From assembly GCF_900177655.1 (NCBI RefSeq), contig NZ_FXWK01000002.1:992001-1056000 (forward strand): DNA of 64,000 bases, written 5' to 3'. Of the stretch, positions 11,162 to 20,019 are shown in pieces. Each line of letters begins with the position of its first letter. Positions within the stretch are counted from its first letter, which is position 1. The translations under genes and the position numbers were made by a program. The DNA comes from Devosia lucknowensis. Lineage in GTDB: Bacteria > Pseudomonadota > Alphaproteobacteria > Rhizobiales > Devosiaceae. A model generated the notes under the pieces. It did not search any database. It was not told where the DNA came from and worked only from the letters and a program-made list of their open reading frames with translations.

Positions 11162-11180
11162 CCAACTCGATAGAGTTAGT
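11162..11180 (+). promoter_or_regulatory. Inverted repeat upstream of the organosulfur operon
   Basis: AACTC (11164-11168), spacer GATA, GAGTT (11173-11177) form a perfect 5-bp inverted repeat, extended imperfectly by CC and AG on either side. It lies about 55 bp before the monooxygenase start, in an AT-rich stretch unlike its surroundings. It could be an operator for a sulfur-status regulator; no clear -35/-10 pair was found. Confidence 0.3.
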
Positions 11181-11232
11181 GGAATATTGTTGGACGCTTC
11201 ACCCAGCAATCCACGCAGAGCGAGAGGTCGAA

Positions 11233-12597
11233 ATGAGCGAAACGAACCGGAAGATCCGCCTCGGCGCCTTCATCATGGCGACGGGTCACCATGTCGCCGC
11301 CTGGCGCCATCCACAAGCCGAAGCCGATGCCGGCCACAATATCGATCACTATCGGGGACTTGCCCAGACGGCCGAGCGTGGCCTCTTCGACCTTGTCTTC
11401 GTCGCCGACAGTCCGGCCGGCTGGGATGGCGACAAGGAGCCGGAAATCCGCTCCCGCGTGAGCCATTCGGCCCATTTCGAGCCGGTGACGCTCTGGTCCG
11501 CGCTGTCGCAGGTCACCGACAGGATCGGCTTTGTGGCCACGGCCTCGACGACCTACGAGGACCCGTACCTCCTGGCACGTAAATTCGCCTCGCTCGATCA
11601 TATCAGCAAGGGGCGGGCTGCGTGGAACGTGGTCACGACGGCCGCGGACGTTTCAAAGAACTTTTCGATTGCCGGCCATCCAGCCCATGCCAACCGTTAC
11701 GAGCGGGCTGAAGAGGTGGTCGATCTGGTGCTCGATCTCTGGGACAGCTATGAAGATGATGCGCTGGTGATCGACAAGGAAAGCGGCGTCTTTCTGGACC
11801 CCGCCAAAGTGCATCAGGTCAATCATCATGGCCAGTTCTTCGATGTGGCGGGCCCACTCAATGTCGCCCGCTCGCCACAGGGCCGGCCCGTCGTCGTACA
11901 GGCCGGCGCCTCGGAGGCCGGCCGCAATCTGGCGGCGCGCACGGCCGAGGTGATCTTTACCGCAAACCAGACGCTGGCAGCCGGCCAGGAGTTCTACGCC
12001 GATCTCAAGGGGCGTCTGGCCAAGTATGGGCGGCGCCCGGACCAGCTGCTGATCATGCCCGGTATCTTTCCGGTTCTCGGCGGCACCGAGGTGGAGGCAC
12101 AGGAGAACTATGAGTTCATCCAGTCGTTGGTCCATCCTTCCATCGCCTGGGCCATCCTCAAGCAGTACTACGTGGGTGTCGATCTTTCAGGTTATTCCCT
12201 CGACGACGTGGCGCCGCCCCTGCCTGGTGACACTGAACTCAACAAGAGCCGCCTCAAGCTCGTATCTGACCTGGCCAGTACCGGCCTCACCCTGCGCCAG
12301 CTTTATCTGTCGCTGGCTACGGCGCGCGGGCATCGCACGGTAGTCGGCACGCCTGAGCAAATCGCCGATGCCATCGAGGTGTGGTTCAACAATGGCGCGG
12401 CGGACGGCTTCAATATCATGCCGCCGATCCTGCCCACGGGCCTGACCGATTTCGTCGACCAGGTGGTGCCGATCCTGCAACGGCGCGGACTGTTCCGCAC
12501 CGAGTACGAAGGGTCGACGCTGCGGCAAAACCTCGGTCTTGAGCGCCCGGTCAATCGCTTCCTTGCTCGCGACACCCAGCAGCAGCGGAGCGCCTGA
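11233..12597 (+). CDS. FMN-dependent monooxygenase, NtaA/SnaA/DszA (LLM) family
   Basis: A 454-residue bacterial-luciferase-like flavin monooxygenase. The start RKIRLGAFIMATGHHVAAWRH and the internal block SKGRAAWNVVTTAA are characteristic of the NtaA/SnaA/DszA branch, whose members oxidise nitrilotriacetate, organosulfur compounds and related substrates with FMNH2 and O2. I chose ATG 11233, which has GAGAGG just upstream, over an in-frame ATG at 11179. The gene overlaps the next start (ATGA). An FMN reductase and an SsuABC-like importer downstream point to desulfurisation of an imported sulfonate, sulfone or similar compound. The exact substrate cannot be read from sequence. Confidence 0.87.
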   Translation: MSETNRKIRLGAFIMATGHHVAAWRHPQAEADAGHNIDHYRGLAQTAERGLFDLVFVADSPAGWDGDKEPEIRSRVSHSAHFEPVTLWSALSQVTDRIGFVATASTTYEDPYLLARKFASLDHISKGRAAWNVVTTAADVSKNFSIAGHPAHANRYERAEEVVDLVLDLWDSYEDDALVIDKESGVFLDPAKVHQVNHHGQFFDVAGPLNVARSPQGRPVVVQAGASEAGRNLAARTAEVIFTANQTLAAGQEFYADLKGRLAKYGRRPDQLLIMPGIFPVLGGTEVEAQENYEFIQSLVHPSIAWAILKQYYVGVDLSGYSLDDVAPPLPGDTELNKSRLKLVSDLASTGLTLRQLYLSLATARGHRTVVGTPEQIADAIEVWFNNGAADGFNIMPPILPTGLTDFVDQVVPILQRRGLFRTEYEGSTLRQNLGLERPVNRFLARDTQQQRSA

Positions 12598-13160
12598 TGA
12601 GCCAGTTGAACATCGTGGGCTTTGCCGGCTCGTCTTCCACGCCATCCCGCACCAGGAGCCTGGTCGAAACCGTGGTCGCGCAGACTGCGGGACGCGTGGG
12701 AGCAGAGACCAGAATCTATGACCTGGTCGACATCCATCCCTCGCTCGGCGCCACGCTCGATGCGCGCCACGCCCCGCCGGATCTGGTGGAGTTGATCGAC
12801 ACCATCACCGCTGCCGATGCGCTGGTTGTCGGCTCGCCGGTGTACAAGGGCACTTATACGGGTCTTTTCAAGCACCTTTTCGATCTCATTGACCCCAAGG
12901 CGCTCAAGGACAAGCCGATCGTGCTCACGGCGACCGGCGGCAGCGAGCGCCATGCGCTGGTGGTCGACCATGGGTTGCGTCCGCTTTTTGCGTTCTTCTC
13001 CGCCGACATCCTGTCCACCGGCATCTACGCCACCGAGCCCGATTTTACCGACTACCTGCCCTCGAGCGACAACCTCAGGTCGCGCATCGGTCGGGTCGTC
13101 GACGAGCTGAGCTGGCGTCTCAATGCCACCCGCGGAACAACCCTGGCGCAGAGCGCCTGA
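12597..13160 (+). CDS. NAD(P)H-dependent FMN reductase (MsuE/SsuE-like)
   Basis: A 187-residue flavodoxin-fold reductase that would supply reduced FMN to the upstream monooxygenase. The N-terminus IVGFAGSSSTPSRTR is the phosphate-binding loop, and VVGSPVYKGTYTGLFKHLFD is the conserved substrate/dimer segment of NADPH-dependent FMN reductases. The start overlaps the monooxygenase stop by one base, so the two-component pair is translationally coupled. MsuE and SsuE cannot be told apart here, so no symbol is assigned. Confidence 0.87.
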   Translation: MSQLNIVGFAGSSSTPSRTRSLVETVVAQTAGRVGAETRIYDLVDIHPSLGATLDARHAPPDLVELIDTITAADALVVGSPVYKGTYTGLFKHLFDLIDPKALKDKPIVLTATGGSERHALVVDHGLRPLFAFFSADILSTGIYATEPDFTDYLPSSDNLRSRIGRVVDELSWRLNATRGTTLAQSA

Positions 13161-13183
13161 TCCTTTCCCATCGGAGCCCTTCC

Positions 13184-14149
13184 ATGATCACTCGCAGACA
13201 GACCCTTCAACTCCTCGCTGCCGGAGCGGCAGCGCTGGCCCTCCCCACTGCCGGCCGGGCGCAGGACAGCGCCACCCAGTTCCGCATCGGCTGGCAAAAG
13301 GGCGGCGTCTTTGCGCTCGCCAAAAACAGCGGCGCAATCGAAAAGCGGCTCGCGCCGCGCGGCATCACGGTGACGTGGGCAGAGTTCACCTCCGGTCCTC
13401 CGCTGCTCGAAGCGTTGGGCGCCAATGCCATCGACTTCGGCTCGACCGGCGACGTGCCGCCGCTCTTTGCGCAGGCCGCGGGCGGCGACCTCGTCTATGT
13501 GGCCGCGACGCCCGGAAGCCTCGATGGCTCGGCAATCCTCGTCAAACAGGCATCTCCGATCCAGTCGCTGGCGGACTTGAAAGGCAAGAAGGTCGCCTTC
13601 AAACGCGGGTCGAGCTCGCACAACTTCATCGTCAAGGCGCTGCGCTCGGTCGATCTCACGCTCGATGACATCACGCCTCTCGACCTTGGCCCACCGGATG
13701 CCGCCCCGGCCTTCGCCAACAACCAGATCGACGCCTGGGTCATCTGGGATCCTTACTACGCCATTGCCGCTGAAGATCCCGACACCCGCGTGCTGACCAC
13801 CACGGAAGGCGTCGTGGATTCTTACGGCTTCTACCAGGCCAACGGCGCCTATGCGGCCGAGAATCCGACGATCGTCGCGGAGGTGCTCGATGAGCTGCGC
13901 CTGGTGGGCGAAGCAGCGCAGACCGATCTCGATGCGACGGCCGAGGCCATTTCAGCCTCCAACGGGGTGCCGGTGCCGATCACGCGGATCACGCTCGGCC
14001 GCAAGGGAGCGAACCTGGGTGCCATCATTCCGCTCGACGACGACATCGTCGCCTACCAGCAGGCGCTGGCGGACGAGTTCTACAATCTCAAGATCATTCC
14101 GCGATCGCTGACGATCCGCGACATCGTGTGGTCACCCCCGGCGCTCTGA
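13184..14149 (+). CDS. ssuA: ABC transporter substrate-binding protein, aliphatic-sulfonate type
   Basis: A 321-residue periplasmic binding protein of the SsuA/TauA/NrtA family. It has a cleavable N-terminal signal (RRQTLQLLAAGAAALALPT, Tat-like twin Arg), then FRIGWQKGGVFALAKNSG and NAIDFGSTGDVPPLFAQAAG, both typical of sulfonate binders. The segment KGKKVAFKRGSSSHNF is a further family hallmark. It lies 23 bp after the FMN reductase and is followed by permease and ATPase genes. The ligand is presumably the substrate of the operon's monooxygenase. The ssuA symbol indicates family, not a proven sulfonate specificity. Confidence 0.85.
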   Translation: MITRRQTLQLLAAGAAALALPTAGRAQDSATQFRIGWQKGGVFALAKNSGAIEKRLAPRGITVTWAEFTSGPPLLEALGANAIDFGSTGDVPPLFAQAAGGDLVYVAATPGSLDGSAILVKQASPIQSLADLKGKKVAFKRGSSSHNFIVKALRSVDLTLDDITPLDLGPPDAAPAFANNQIDAWVIWDPYYAIAAEDPDTRVLTTTEGVVDSYGFYQANGAYAAENPTIVAEVLDELRLVGEAAQTDLDATAEAISASNGVPVPITRITLGRKGANLGAIIPLDDDIVAYQQALADEFYNLKIIPRSLTIRDIVWSPPAL

Positions 14150-14210
14150 TGCCGCACGGCGAGCCGGCATGGGGCCGGCTCGTCCCATCCTGCTTTCACC
14201 GGAGGCCGAC

Positions 14211-15062
14211 ATGACCCTCGCTGCTGAACTCGGTAAGCCAATCTCCCTGCCCAAGCATCCACGAAAACCTGTGCGTCGCGCACACCTCCTGCCGTCACCG
14301 AACGTGCTGCTTCCCTTCATCCTGCCATTCACCATCATCCTGCTTTGGCAGGCTGCGTCGTCCTTTGGATGGATCACCAACCGGCTGATGCCGGCCCCGA
14401 TCCAGGTCGTCTGGGCCTTCTGGGACAAGCTGACCAGCGGTGAGCTGGCCGTCAACATCCAGGCCAGCGCCGTTCGCGCGGTCTCGGGCCTCTTGGTCGG
14501 CGGCTCGATCGGCTTCCTGCTTGGGCTCGCCAATGGCGTCTCGCGCATCAGCCACGCCCTGACCGACACGACATTGCAGATGCTGCGCACCATACCCAAT
14601 CTGGCGCTCATACCCCTAGTCATCCTGTGGTTCGGGATCGGCGAGGAAGCCAAGCTGTTCCTGACGGCGCTCGGGGTGTTCTTCCCGATCTACCTCAATA
14701 CGCTGCATGGTGTGCGTAATGTCGATCCGCAGCTCATCGAGATGGGTCGCGTCTACGGCATGAACGGATGGACGCTGTTCCGGAAAGTGATCTTTCCCGG
14801 GGCTCTGCCGTCGATCTTCGTCGGACTGCGCTTCTCGCTGGGGATCATGTGGCTCACGCTGATCGTCGCCGAAACCATGGCCGCATCCTCCGGCATCGGC
14901 CACATGGCCAATTCTGCCCGCGAGTTCATGATGACGGATGTGGTCATTCTCGCTCTCGTCATCTACGCGTTGCTGGGCAAGCTGGCCGACGTCATTGCCC
15001 AATCCCTGGAACGCCTGACGCTCTCGTGGAACCCCGCTTATCAGAAACCGGTGAAAGCATGA
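14211..15062 (+). CDS. ssuC: ABC transporter permease, SsuC family
   Basis: A 283-residue inner-membrane permease with about six hydrophobic segments. The EAA-type loop is near [20 protein letters not shown], followed by [18 protein letters not shown], both characteristic of SsuC/TauC permeases. ATG 14211 is preferred over an upstream in-frame ATG at 14169 because GGAGG sits 5 bp before it. The stop overlaps the ATPase start by four bases. It would form the channel for the SsuA-like binding protein. Confidence 0.87.
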   Translation: MTLAAELGKPISLPKHPRKPVRRAHLLPSPNVLLPFILPFTIILLWQAASSFGWITNRLMPAPIQVVWAFWDKLTSGELAVNIQASAVRAVSGLLVGGSIGFLLGLANGVSRISHALTDTTLQMLRTIPNLALIPLVILWFGIGEEAKLFLTALGVFFPIYLNTLHGVRNVDPQLIEMGRVYGMNGWTLFRKVIFPGALPSIFVGLRFSLGIMWLTLIVAETMAASSGIGHMANSAREFMMTDVVILALVIYALLGKLADVIAQSLERLTLSWNPAYQKPVKA

Positions 15063-15874
15063 GCACGATCGCCCGTACCAAGAACGTCTGGGGCCGCGAT
15101 ATCGAGCCCGAATACGAAGCCCGCCCGCCGCGCCCAAGAGAACAGAGCCGAGGTGTCGGCATCCGCATTCGCGGCCTCGAAAAACGTTTCGGCGACGTCA
15201 CCGTCCTGCATGATCTCGATCTTGACGTTCCGGCAGGGCAGTTTCTGGCCATCGTGGGCAAAAGTGGCTGCGGGAAAAGCACGCTGCTGCGCCTCCTCGT
15301 CGGGCTCGATGCGCCCACCTCCGGAAGCATCAGCTTCGTCGGCCAGGAGGGTGCTCCGACAGAACCCAACTCGCGGATCGTCTTCCAGGAGCCGCGGCTG
15401 CTCCCCTGGGCCAGCGTCATCGACAATGTGGTCGTGGGGCTTGGCGAGAACGTGGGCCGGCGCGAAGCACGCGACCGTGCCGAGGCGGCACTGAACGAGG
15501 TGCAGCTTGCCGAAAAGGCGGGCGAGTGGCCGTCGCGGCTTTCGGGGGGACAGCGGCAACGCGCCGCACTGGCCCGAGCTCTGGTCAGCGAGCCGGGATT
15601 TCTCGCGCTCGACGAACCCTTGGGGGCTCTCGATGCACTGACCCGCATCACCATGCAGGCGTTAATCGAGCGGGTCTGGCGCGAACAGGGATTTACCGCC
15701 CTGTTCGTCACCCACGACGTCAGCGAGGCCGTGGCGCTCGCCGATCGCGTCATCGTGCTGGATGAAGGGCGGATCGCCCTCGACATTACGGTCGAGCACG
15801 ATCGACCGCGCCAGCGTGGTGCCGCCGACCTCGCCGAAATCGAGGGCCGGTTGCTCAAGGGCATCTTCAAGTAG
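15059..15874 (+). CDS. ssuB: ABC transporter ATPase, SsuB family
   Basis: A 271-residue ABC ATPase with Walker A ([11 protein letters not shown]), signature LSGGQRQR, Walker B (FLALDEP) and the switch His in [10 protein letters not shown] ~35-residue basic/Pro N-terminal extension ([11 protein letters not shown]) precedes the ABC domain. The ATG overlaps the permease stop (ATGA). The reading frame is open well upstream, but that stretch is the permease gene in another frame. It energises the sulfonate-type importer. Confidence 0.87.
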   Translation: MSTIARTKNVWGRDIEPEYEARPPRPREQSRGVGIRIRGLEKRFGDVTVLHDLDLDVPAGQFLAIVGKSGCGKSTLLRLLVGLDAPTSGSISFVGQEGAPTEPNSRIVFQEPRLLPWASVIDNVVVGLGENVGRREARDRAEAALNEVQLAEKAGEWPSRLSGGQRQRAALARALVSEPGFLALDEPLGALDALTRITMQALIERVWREQGFTALFVTHDVSEAVALADRVIVLDEGRIALDITVEHDRPRQRGAADLAEIEGRLLKGIFK

Positions 15875-15882
15875 GGGCATCG

Positions 15883-15916
15883 GACCCCATGGGCTGCCTG
15901 TCTTGTCCATGGGGTC
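15883..15916 (+). other. Intercistronic hairpin between ssuB-like and YdhS-like genes
   Basis: GACCCCATGG (15883-15892) and CCATGGGGTC (15907-15916) are a perfect 10-bp inverted repeat with a 14-nt loop. No T-run follows, so it may limit read-through or protect the upstream transporter mRNA rather than fully terminate. Confidence 0.45.
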
Positions 15917-15991
15917 GATAGCCACTATCAGCATGGGCGAGACGAACCGAGGGTCGGTTGACCAGCTGACGACCAGGACAAGGACGTGACC

Positions 15992-17335
15992 ATGACCACC
16001 ACTGCCCGCCGATCCGTGACTATCATCGGAGGCGGTGCCAGCGGGGTGCTTCTTGCAGCGCATCTGCTGCGCGATCCGGAAACCGATATCCGGGTCACGC
16101 TGCTGGAGCGTCGCGGTCAGTTCGGTCAGGGGCTCGCCTATTCCGCCCGGTTGCGCGATCATCGCGTGAACGTGCCGGCGCGCGGCATGAGTGCCTTTGC
16201 CGATGATCCCGATCATTTTTGGCGCTGGCTGCAGCAGCGCGATTATCCTGCGCCCCACGGATCGTGGGTGTTCGTGCCCAGACGCCTCTACGGTACCTAT
16301 CTCGAGCATGTCCTGAGCCAGGCCGGGCAATCCCGTCCGGGCCGCCTGATCGTCTTGGCGGAAGAGGCGGTTTCGGTGCGCGAGACGCGACAGGGCATGG
16401 AAACCGTTCTCGATAATGGCACGGTCATCACCAGCGACTATGCGGTTCTCGCGGTTGGGCACGAGACGCAGCCGTCGCGCGGCCGCGGCATCGCCGTGCG
16501 CGTCGGGTCGGACCGGGATACGCCGCTCGATCCCGAGGCGCCGGTGATGATCCTGGGATCGGGGCTCAGCATGGTGGATGCCTGGCTGACGCTGGCCGAA
16601 ACGAGCCACCGCGGCCATGTGCTTGTCGTCTCGCGCAATGGCCTTCTGCCCATGGGCCATCAGGATGTCGAGCCTCTTTTGATCGATGAGTCAGACGTGC
16701 CGTTCGGGACGGGCCTGCTGCATTTTCTGCGCTGGTTCCGGCGGCTCATCGCCGAGACCGAGGCGCGTGGCGGCAATTGGCGGAGCGTCATAGACGGGCT
16801 TCGGCCGTTCAATCAGCGCATCTGGCAAAGCTGGACCGGCGCCAGCAAGCGTCAGGCGCTGCGCCATCTGCGGCCGTGGTGGAATATCCATCGCCACCGC
16901 CTACCGCCCGAATTGCATGCGCGGCTGAGTGGGGCCGTTTCCTCGGGGCAGGTGGAACTGGTCGCGGCCGAGTTTCTGGGCATAGAACGGCATGGAGATG
17001 GCGTGCGCGCCACCCTGCGCCGACGCGGCGGCACCGAGCGCAGCACGATCGACGTCGCCCGCGTCTACGATTGCGGCGGGGTGACTGTTGACGTGAAAGC
17101 CAGTTCAAACCCGGTTATTCGCGATCTGATCGGCAAGGAAGCGGGGCAACCCGACGCGCTCCATATCGGGCTCGATGTGGACGAGCGTTGTTTCGTCATC
17201 GACGGCACCGGCAAGCCGTCACGGCATCTTCTGGCCGTGGGACCGCTCACACGCGGACGGTTCTTTGAAATTGAAGCCGTTCCGGACATCCGCCGCCAGT
17301 GCGACGACATCGCCCAACGGCTGATCGGCTTGTGA
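15992..17335 (+). CDS. FAD/NAD(P)-binding protein, YdhS/COG4529-like
   Basis: About 447 residues with an N-terminal dinucleotide-binding motif, VTIIGGGASGVLLAAHLL, and a second nucleotide motif near residues 180-195 (VMILGSGLSMVDAWLTL). The segment LAYSARLRDHRVNVPARGMSAF is typical of the NAD_binding_9 (YdhS) family, which lacks a settled biochemical role. ATG 15992 is chosen with AAGGA about 7 bp upstream; a GTG two codons earlier is possible. It follows the importer after a 117-bp gap holding a hairpin. In this operon it could oxidise or dehydrogenate an organosulfur intermediate, but that is inference. Confidence 0.75.
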   Translation: MTTTARRSVTIIGGGASGVLLAAHLLRDPETDIRVTLLERRGQFGQGLAYSARLRDHRVNVPARGMSAFADDPDHFWRWLQQRDYPAPHGSWVFVPRRLYGTYLEHVLSQAGQSRPGRLIVLAEEAVSVRETRQGMETVLDNGTVITSDYAVLAVGHETQPSRGRGIAVRVGSDRDTPLDPEAPVMILGSGLSMVDAWLTLAETSHRGHVLVVSRNGLLPMGHQDVEPLLIDESDVPFGTGLLHFLRWFRRLIAETEARGGNWRSVIDGLRPFNQRIWQSWTGASKRQALRHLRPWWNIHRHRLPPELHARLSGAVSSGQVELVAAEFLGIERHGDGVRATLRRRGGTERSTIDVARVYDCGGVTVDVKASSNPVIRDLIGKEAGQPDALHIGLDVDERCFVIDGTGKPSRHLLAVGPLTRGRFFEIEAVPDIRRQCDDIAQRLIGL

Positions 17336-17346
17336 CAGCCTGGCGA

Positions 17347-18150
17347 TCAGCCGCGATTACCCCAGGTGCCGCCGGATCGGGACTCCAGCAATGGCGACGC
17401 GCTGCCGATAAGAGCGAGTTCGTTTGCGCTCTGGATGAGGGTGCTGCCGCAGGCGGTCATTCGATCCTCGGTGAACCTTACGGCTGGTCCGGCAATGACG
17501 ATCGCGGCGGTGGGCCGATCGCCGCGACGGAGAACGGGGGCTGCCATGGAATTCAGCCCGGGCGCATAGACGTCGCGCAGTAGCGCGTAGCCCCGGCGGC
17601 GATGAGATTCCAGCATTGTCATCAATTGCTCGATGCTGGTCGGCGCATCGGGACCAAAATCTTTTGGGTCGCCAAGACCTTGGCGACTGACCGCGCTGAT
17701 GGCCTCGTCTTTGCCTAGGGTCATAAGGATCGCATGTCCCGCGGCGCTGCAGGAGAGCTTGAGATCGATGCCCATGTCAGGATCGTAAAGCAGCCCAGAA
17801 TTGGCTCCTTGCGCCTTGGCGACAAGCGTCAGTCGTTCGCCGTCCACAATGCCCAGACGAACAAGTTCGCCCGACACTTCGGCGAGGCGCTGCAGGCTGG
17901 GCTGTGCGATGTCGACCAGGCCCGACTTGCTGAACCAGCCCACCCCCATCGCCGGCAGTTTGGTGGTGAGACGGTATTCGCCTCGTTGTGTCTGCCGGAC
18001 GTAGCCGTAGGCAATCAACTCGATGAGTGTCCGGTGGCAGCCGCTGCGCGACTGATTGAGCCCGGTGGCAATATCCACCAAGTTTGCGCCTTGCGGGCGC
18101 TCTGCCAAAAATTCGAGGATGCCAAGTGTCTTGTCGATTGCGCCGCTCAT
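17347..18150 (-). CDS. IclR-family transcriptional regulator
   Basis: A 267-residue protein with an N-terminal winged HTH (IDKTLGILEFLAERPQGANLVDIATGLNQ) and a C-terminal IclR effector domain ending in RFTEDRMTACGSTLIQSANEL. A GGAGG ribosome-binding site precedes the ATG. It is transcribed away from the TRAP transporter operon, with ~160 bp between them carrying regularly spaced heptamers, so it most likely controls that operon in response to the imported acid. The convergent gene at its 3' end belongs to the organosulfur operon. Confidence 0.88.
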   Translation of the reverse strand: MSGAIDKTLGILEFLAERPQGANLVDIATGLNQSRSGCHRTLIELIAYGYVRQTQRGEYRLTTKLPAMGVGWFSKSGLVDIAQPSLQRLAEVSGELVRLGIVDGERLTLVAKAQGANSGLLYDPDMGIDLKLSCSAAGHAILMTLGKDEAISAVSRQGLGDPKDFGPDAPTSIEQLMTMLESHRRRGYALLRDVYAPGLNSMAAPVLRRGDRPTAAIVIAGPAVRFTEDRMTACGSTLIQSANELALIGSASPLLESRSGGTWGNRG

Positions 18151-18193
18151 TGTCCCTCCTTCTCAACAAGTGCCACATTCGCCATCCCGCAGC

Positions 18194-18234
18194 AATGAAA
18201 TCATTCAAAAAATGAAAGATGTACAAATTTCATT
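18194..18234. promoter_or_regulatory. Candidate IclR operator: three heptamers at 17-bp steps
   Basis: AATGAAA occurs at 18194-18200 and 18211-18217, and its exact inverted copy TTTCATT at 18228-18234. Each start is 17 bp from the last, so the outer pair and the right pair are both inverted repeats. The array lies between the divergent regulator and the TRAP operon. A TTGACC (18233-18238) overlapping the last heptamer could be the -35 of the TRAP promoter, though no good -10 follows. Confidence 0.5.
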
Positions 18235-18308
18235 GACCCGGACTTCTTTGATGTTATCGCTCTGACGTCAGAAGGCGGAAGACGCCGCGACCGAGGGAGG
18301 ATTTGGTG

Positions 18309-19319
18309 ATGACATCTGTGACAAGGCGCCTTGCTTGCGCATTTATGCTGGGCGGCGCGCTGCTGGCGTCGTCGATGACGGCGGCGACCGCCCAGGACCA
18401 GCGCGAGCTCAAGTTCGCCATGAGTCTTGCCGGGGATCACCCGCTCGGACTTGCGGGCCAGGAATTCGCTGACCTGGTGGCCGAGAAGAGTGGTGGCTCG
18501 CTCACCGTGTCGCTGTACCCCAATGCCGTGCTTGGTAGCGACCAGCAGAACCTCAGTGCCGTCCGCGGCGGGACGCTCGATTTCACCATCATGGCGACTG
18601 GCCTGCTGGCCGGCATCGATCCGCGCTTCCAGGTGTTCGACCTGCCCTTCATGTTCAACAATTCCGAAGAAGCGTATGCGCTCAGCGACGGGCCGACCGG
18701 AAGCGATCTCATGGCCGGCCTTGCAGATGACGGCATCCATGGCCTGGGCATATGGGACCTCGGTTTCCGCAACATGACCAATAACCGCAGGCCCATCGCG
18801 GCGCTCGAGGACTTCCAGGGTCTCAAGCTTCGGGTCATCGCTTCGCCGATCTACATCGAGCTTTTCACCCAGCTTGGCGCCAATCCAGTGCCGATGACCT
18901 TTGGCGAGGTCTATGGCGCGCTCGAAGCCGGCGCCATCGACGGGCAGGACAACCCGCTCGCTGTCATCCAGTCCGCCAAGTTTGAGGAAGTGCAGGATTA
19001 TCTGTCGCTGACGCGCCACATCTACACCGGCATGCCATTCCTGATGAGCCAGGAAACCTGGGGCGAACTCACCCCCGAACATCAGTCGGTGATCAGCGAG
19101 GCGGCCGAAGAGGCCAAGCTCTTTGGGCGTAATCTCGTGCAGGAGCAAGAAGTCTCGGCCATCGAACAGCTGGGTCAGGAGATGGAAGTCAACGAACCGA
19201 CAGCCGAGGAAATTGCCCGGCTGCGCGAGGCGGTCAAGCCGGTGGTCGACAAGTTTGCCGCCGATGTCGGCGCTGACGTGATGGCTGCCGCCACCTCTGA
19301 ACTCGAAGCATTGCGCTAG
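18309..19319 (+). CDS. TRAP transporter substrate-binding protein, DctP family
   Basis: A 336-residue periplasmic receptor. It has a signal peptide (RRLACAFMLGGALLASSMTAATAQ), then LKFAMSLAGDHPLGLAGQEFADLV and the conserved core FQVFDLPFMFNNSEEAYAL. The ligand carboxylate-binding Arg is expected in the LKLRVIASPIYIELFTQLGA segment. ATG 18309 has GGGAGG 8 bp upstream; GTG 18306 is a possible alternative. It is the first gene of a four-gene operon with both TRAP membrane subunits. The ligand is likely an organic acid, identity unknown. Confidence 0.87.
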   Translation: MTSVTRRLACAFMLGGALLASSMTAATAQDQRELKFAMSLAGDHPLGLAGQEFADLVAEKSGGSLTVSLYPNAVLGSDQQNLSAVRGGTLDFTIMATGLLAGIDPRFQVFDLPFMFNNSEEAYALSDGPTGSDLMAGLADDGIHGLGIWDLGFRNMTNNRRPIAALEDFQGLKLRVIASPIYIELFTQLGANPVPMTFGEVYGALEAGAIDGQDNPLAVIQSAKFEEVQDYLSLTRHIYTGMPFLMSQETWGELTPEHQSVISEAAEEAKLFGRNLVQEQEVSAIEQLGQEMEVNEPTAEEIARLREAVKPVVDKFAADVGADVMAAATSELEALR

Positions 19320-19326
19320 GTCGGTC

Positions 19327-20019
19327 ATGACACGTCTGGGAGATGCTGCCGTCGCCATGTGGTGGAACGTGGACGAGGCCTACCGCGTCGAATTCCACGA
19401 ATGGCATTCCAAGGAGCATCTCCCGGAACGTCTCAGTATTCCCGGGTTTCGCAGGGGTACGCGCTGGCAGGACGGCACGCATGGTGCTTTCTTCGTGCTC
19501 TACGAACTGTCAGACTACGGTGTGCTGACATCAGCCGATTATTTGGCCCGACTCAATGATCCGACGCCGTGGTCGACCAAGATGATGCCGCTGCACCGCG
19601 GCATGGTTCGCAGCCAGTGCCGCATTTTGGCGGCAAGTGGGGAGGGAGTTGCCCGCATCCTGCGCACTGTCCGCCTTTCCCCCCGCCCTGGCGAAGCAGA
19701 TCGGCTGAGACGAAACCTTGAAGAGTTGGTCGCATCGGTTCCCGGACAGGAGGGGCTCACCAGCGCGATGTTGCTGCACACCGAAACCCCTGACGCCGAA
19801 CCCACGGCAGAACAGAAGATCCGGGGACGCGATGGTGCGGCTGACTGGATTGTCGTCATTGGCGGGCATGATCGCGCGGCGCTTGATCGCGTTGCGGGGG
19901 AGAGCACGGAAGCGCGTCTCATCGAGGCCGGTGCCCAGAACATCGAATTCAATCGCTATGACCTGGTCCACGGCCTGACGGCGCTCGACATGCAGCGCAC
20001 GGTGGAGGAACCGGCATGA
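19327..20019 (+). CDS. Unknown protein, probable tandem dimeric alpha/beta-barrel (EthD-like)
   Basis: A 230-residue cytoplasmic protein with no signal or membrane segment, between the TRAP binding protein (7 bp) and the small permease (4-bp overlap). The N-terminal block EFHEWHSKEHLPERLSIPGF followed by RRGTRW resembles the His-rich strand/helix of EthD-like and related dimeric alpha/beta-barrel proteins. A second half (residues ~110-215) may be a divergent repeat, ending in RYDLVHGLTALDM. It is probably an enzyme or binding protein acting on the imported compound. The specific function is unknown. Confidence 0.7.
   Translation: MTRLGDAAVAMWWNVDEAYRVEFHEWHSKEHLPERLSIPGFRRGTRWQDGTHGAFFVLYELSDYGVLTSADYLARLNDPTPWSTKMMPLHRGMVRSQCRILAASGEGVARILRTVRLSPRPGEADRLRRNLEELVASVPGQEGLTSAMLLHTETPDAEPTAEQKIRGRDGAADWIVVIGGHDRAALDRVAGESTEARLIEAGAQNIEFNRYDLVHGLTALDMQRTVEEPA

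Noticed and set aside
12597..12721. Short overlapping frame at the start of the FMN reductase as a separate gene
   Set aside because: The reductase reading frame from ATG 12597 has the full flavodoxin-like motif; the other frame has no support.
15762..15989. Possible small gene in the gap before the YdhS-like gene
   Set aside because: The frame starts inside ssuB, crosses the intercistronic hairpin and has no ribosome-binding site.
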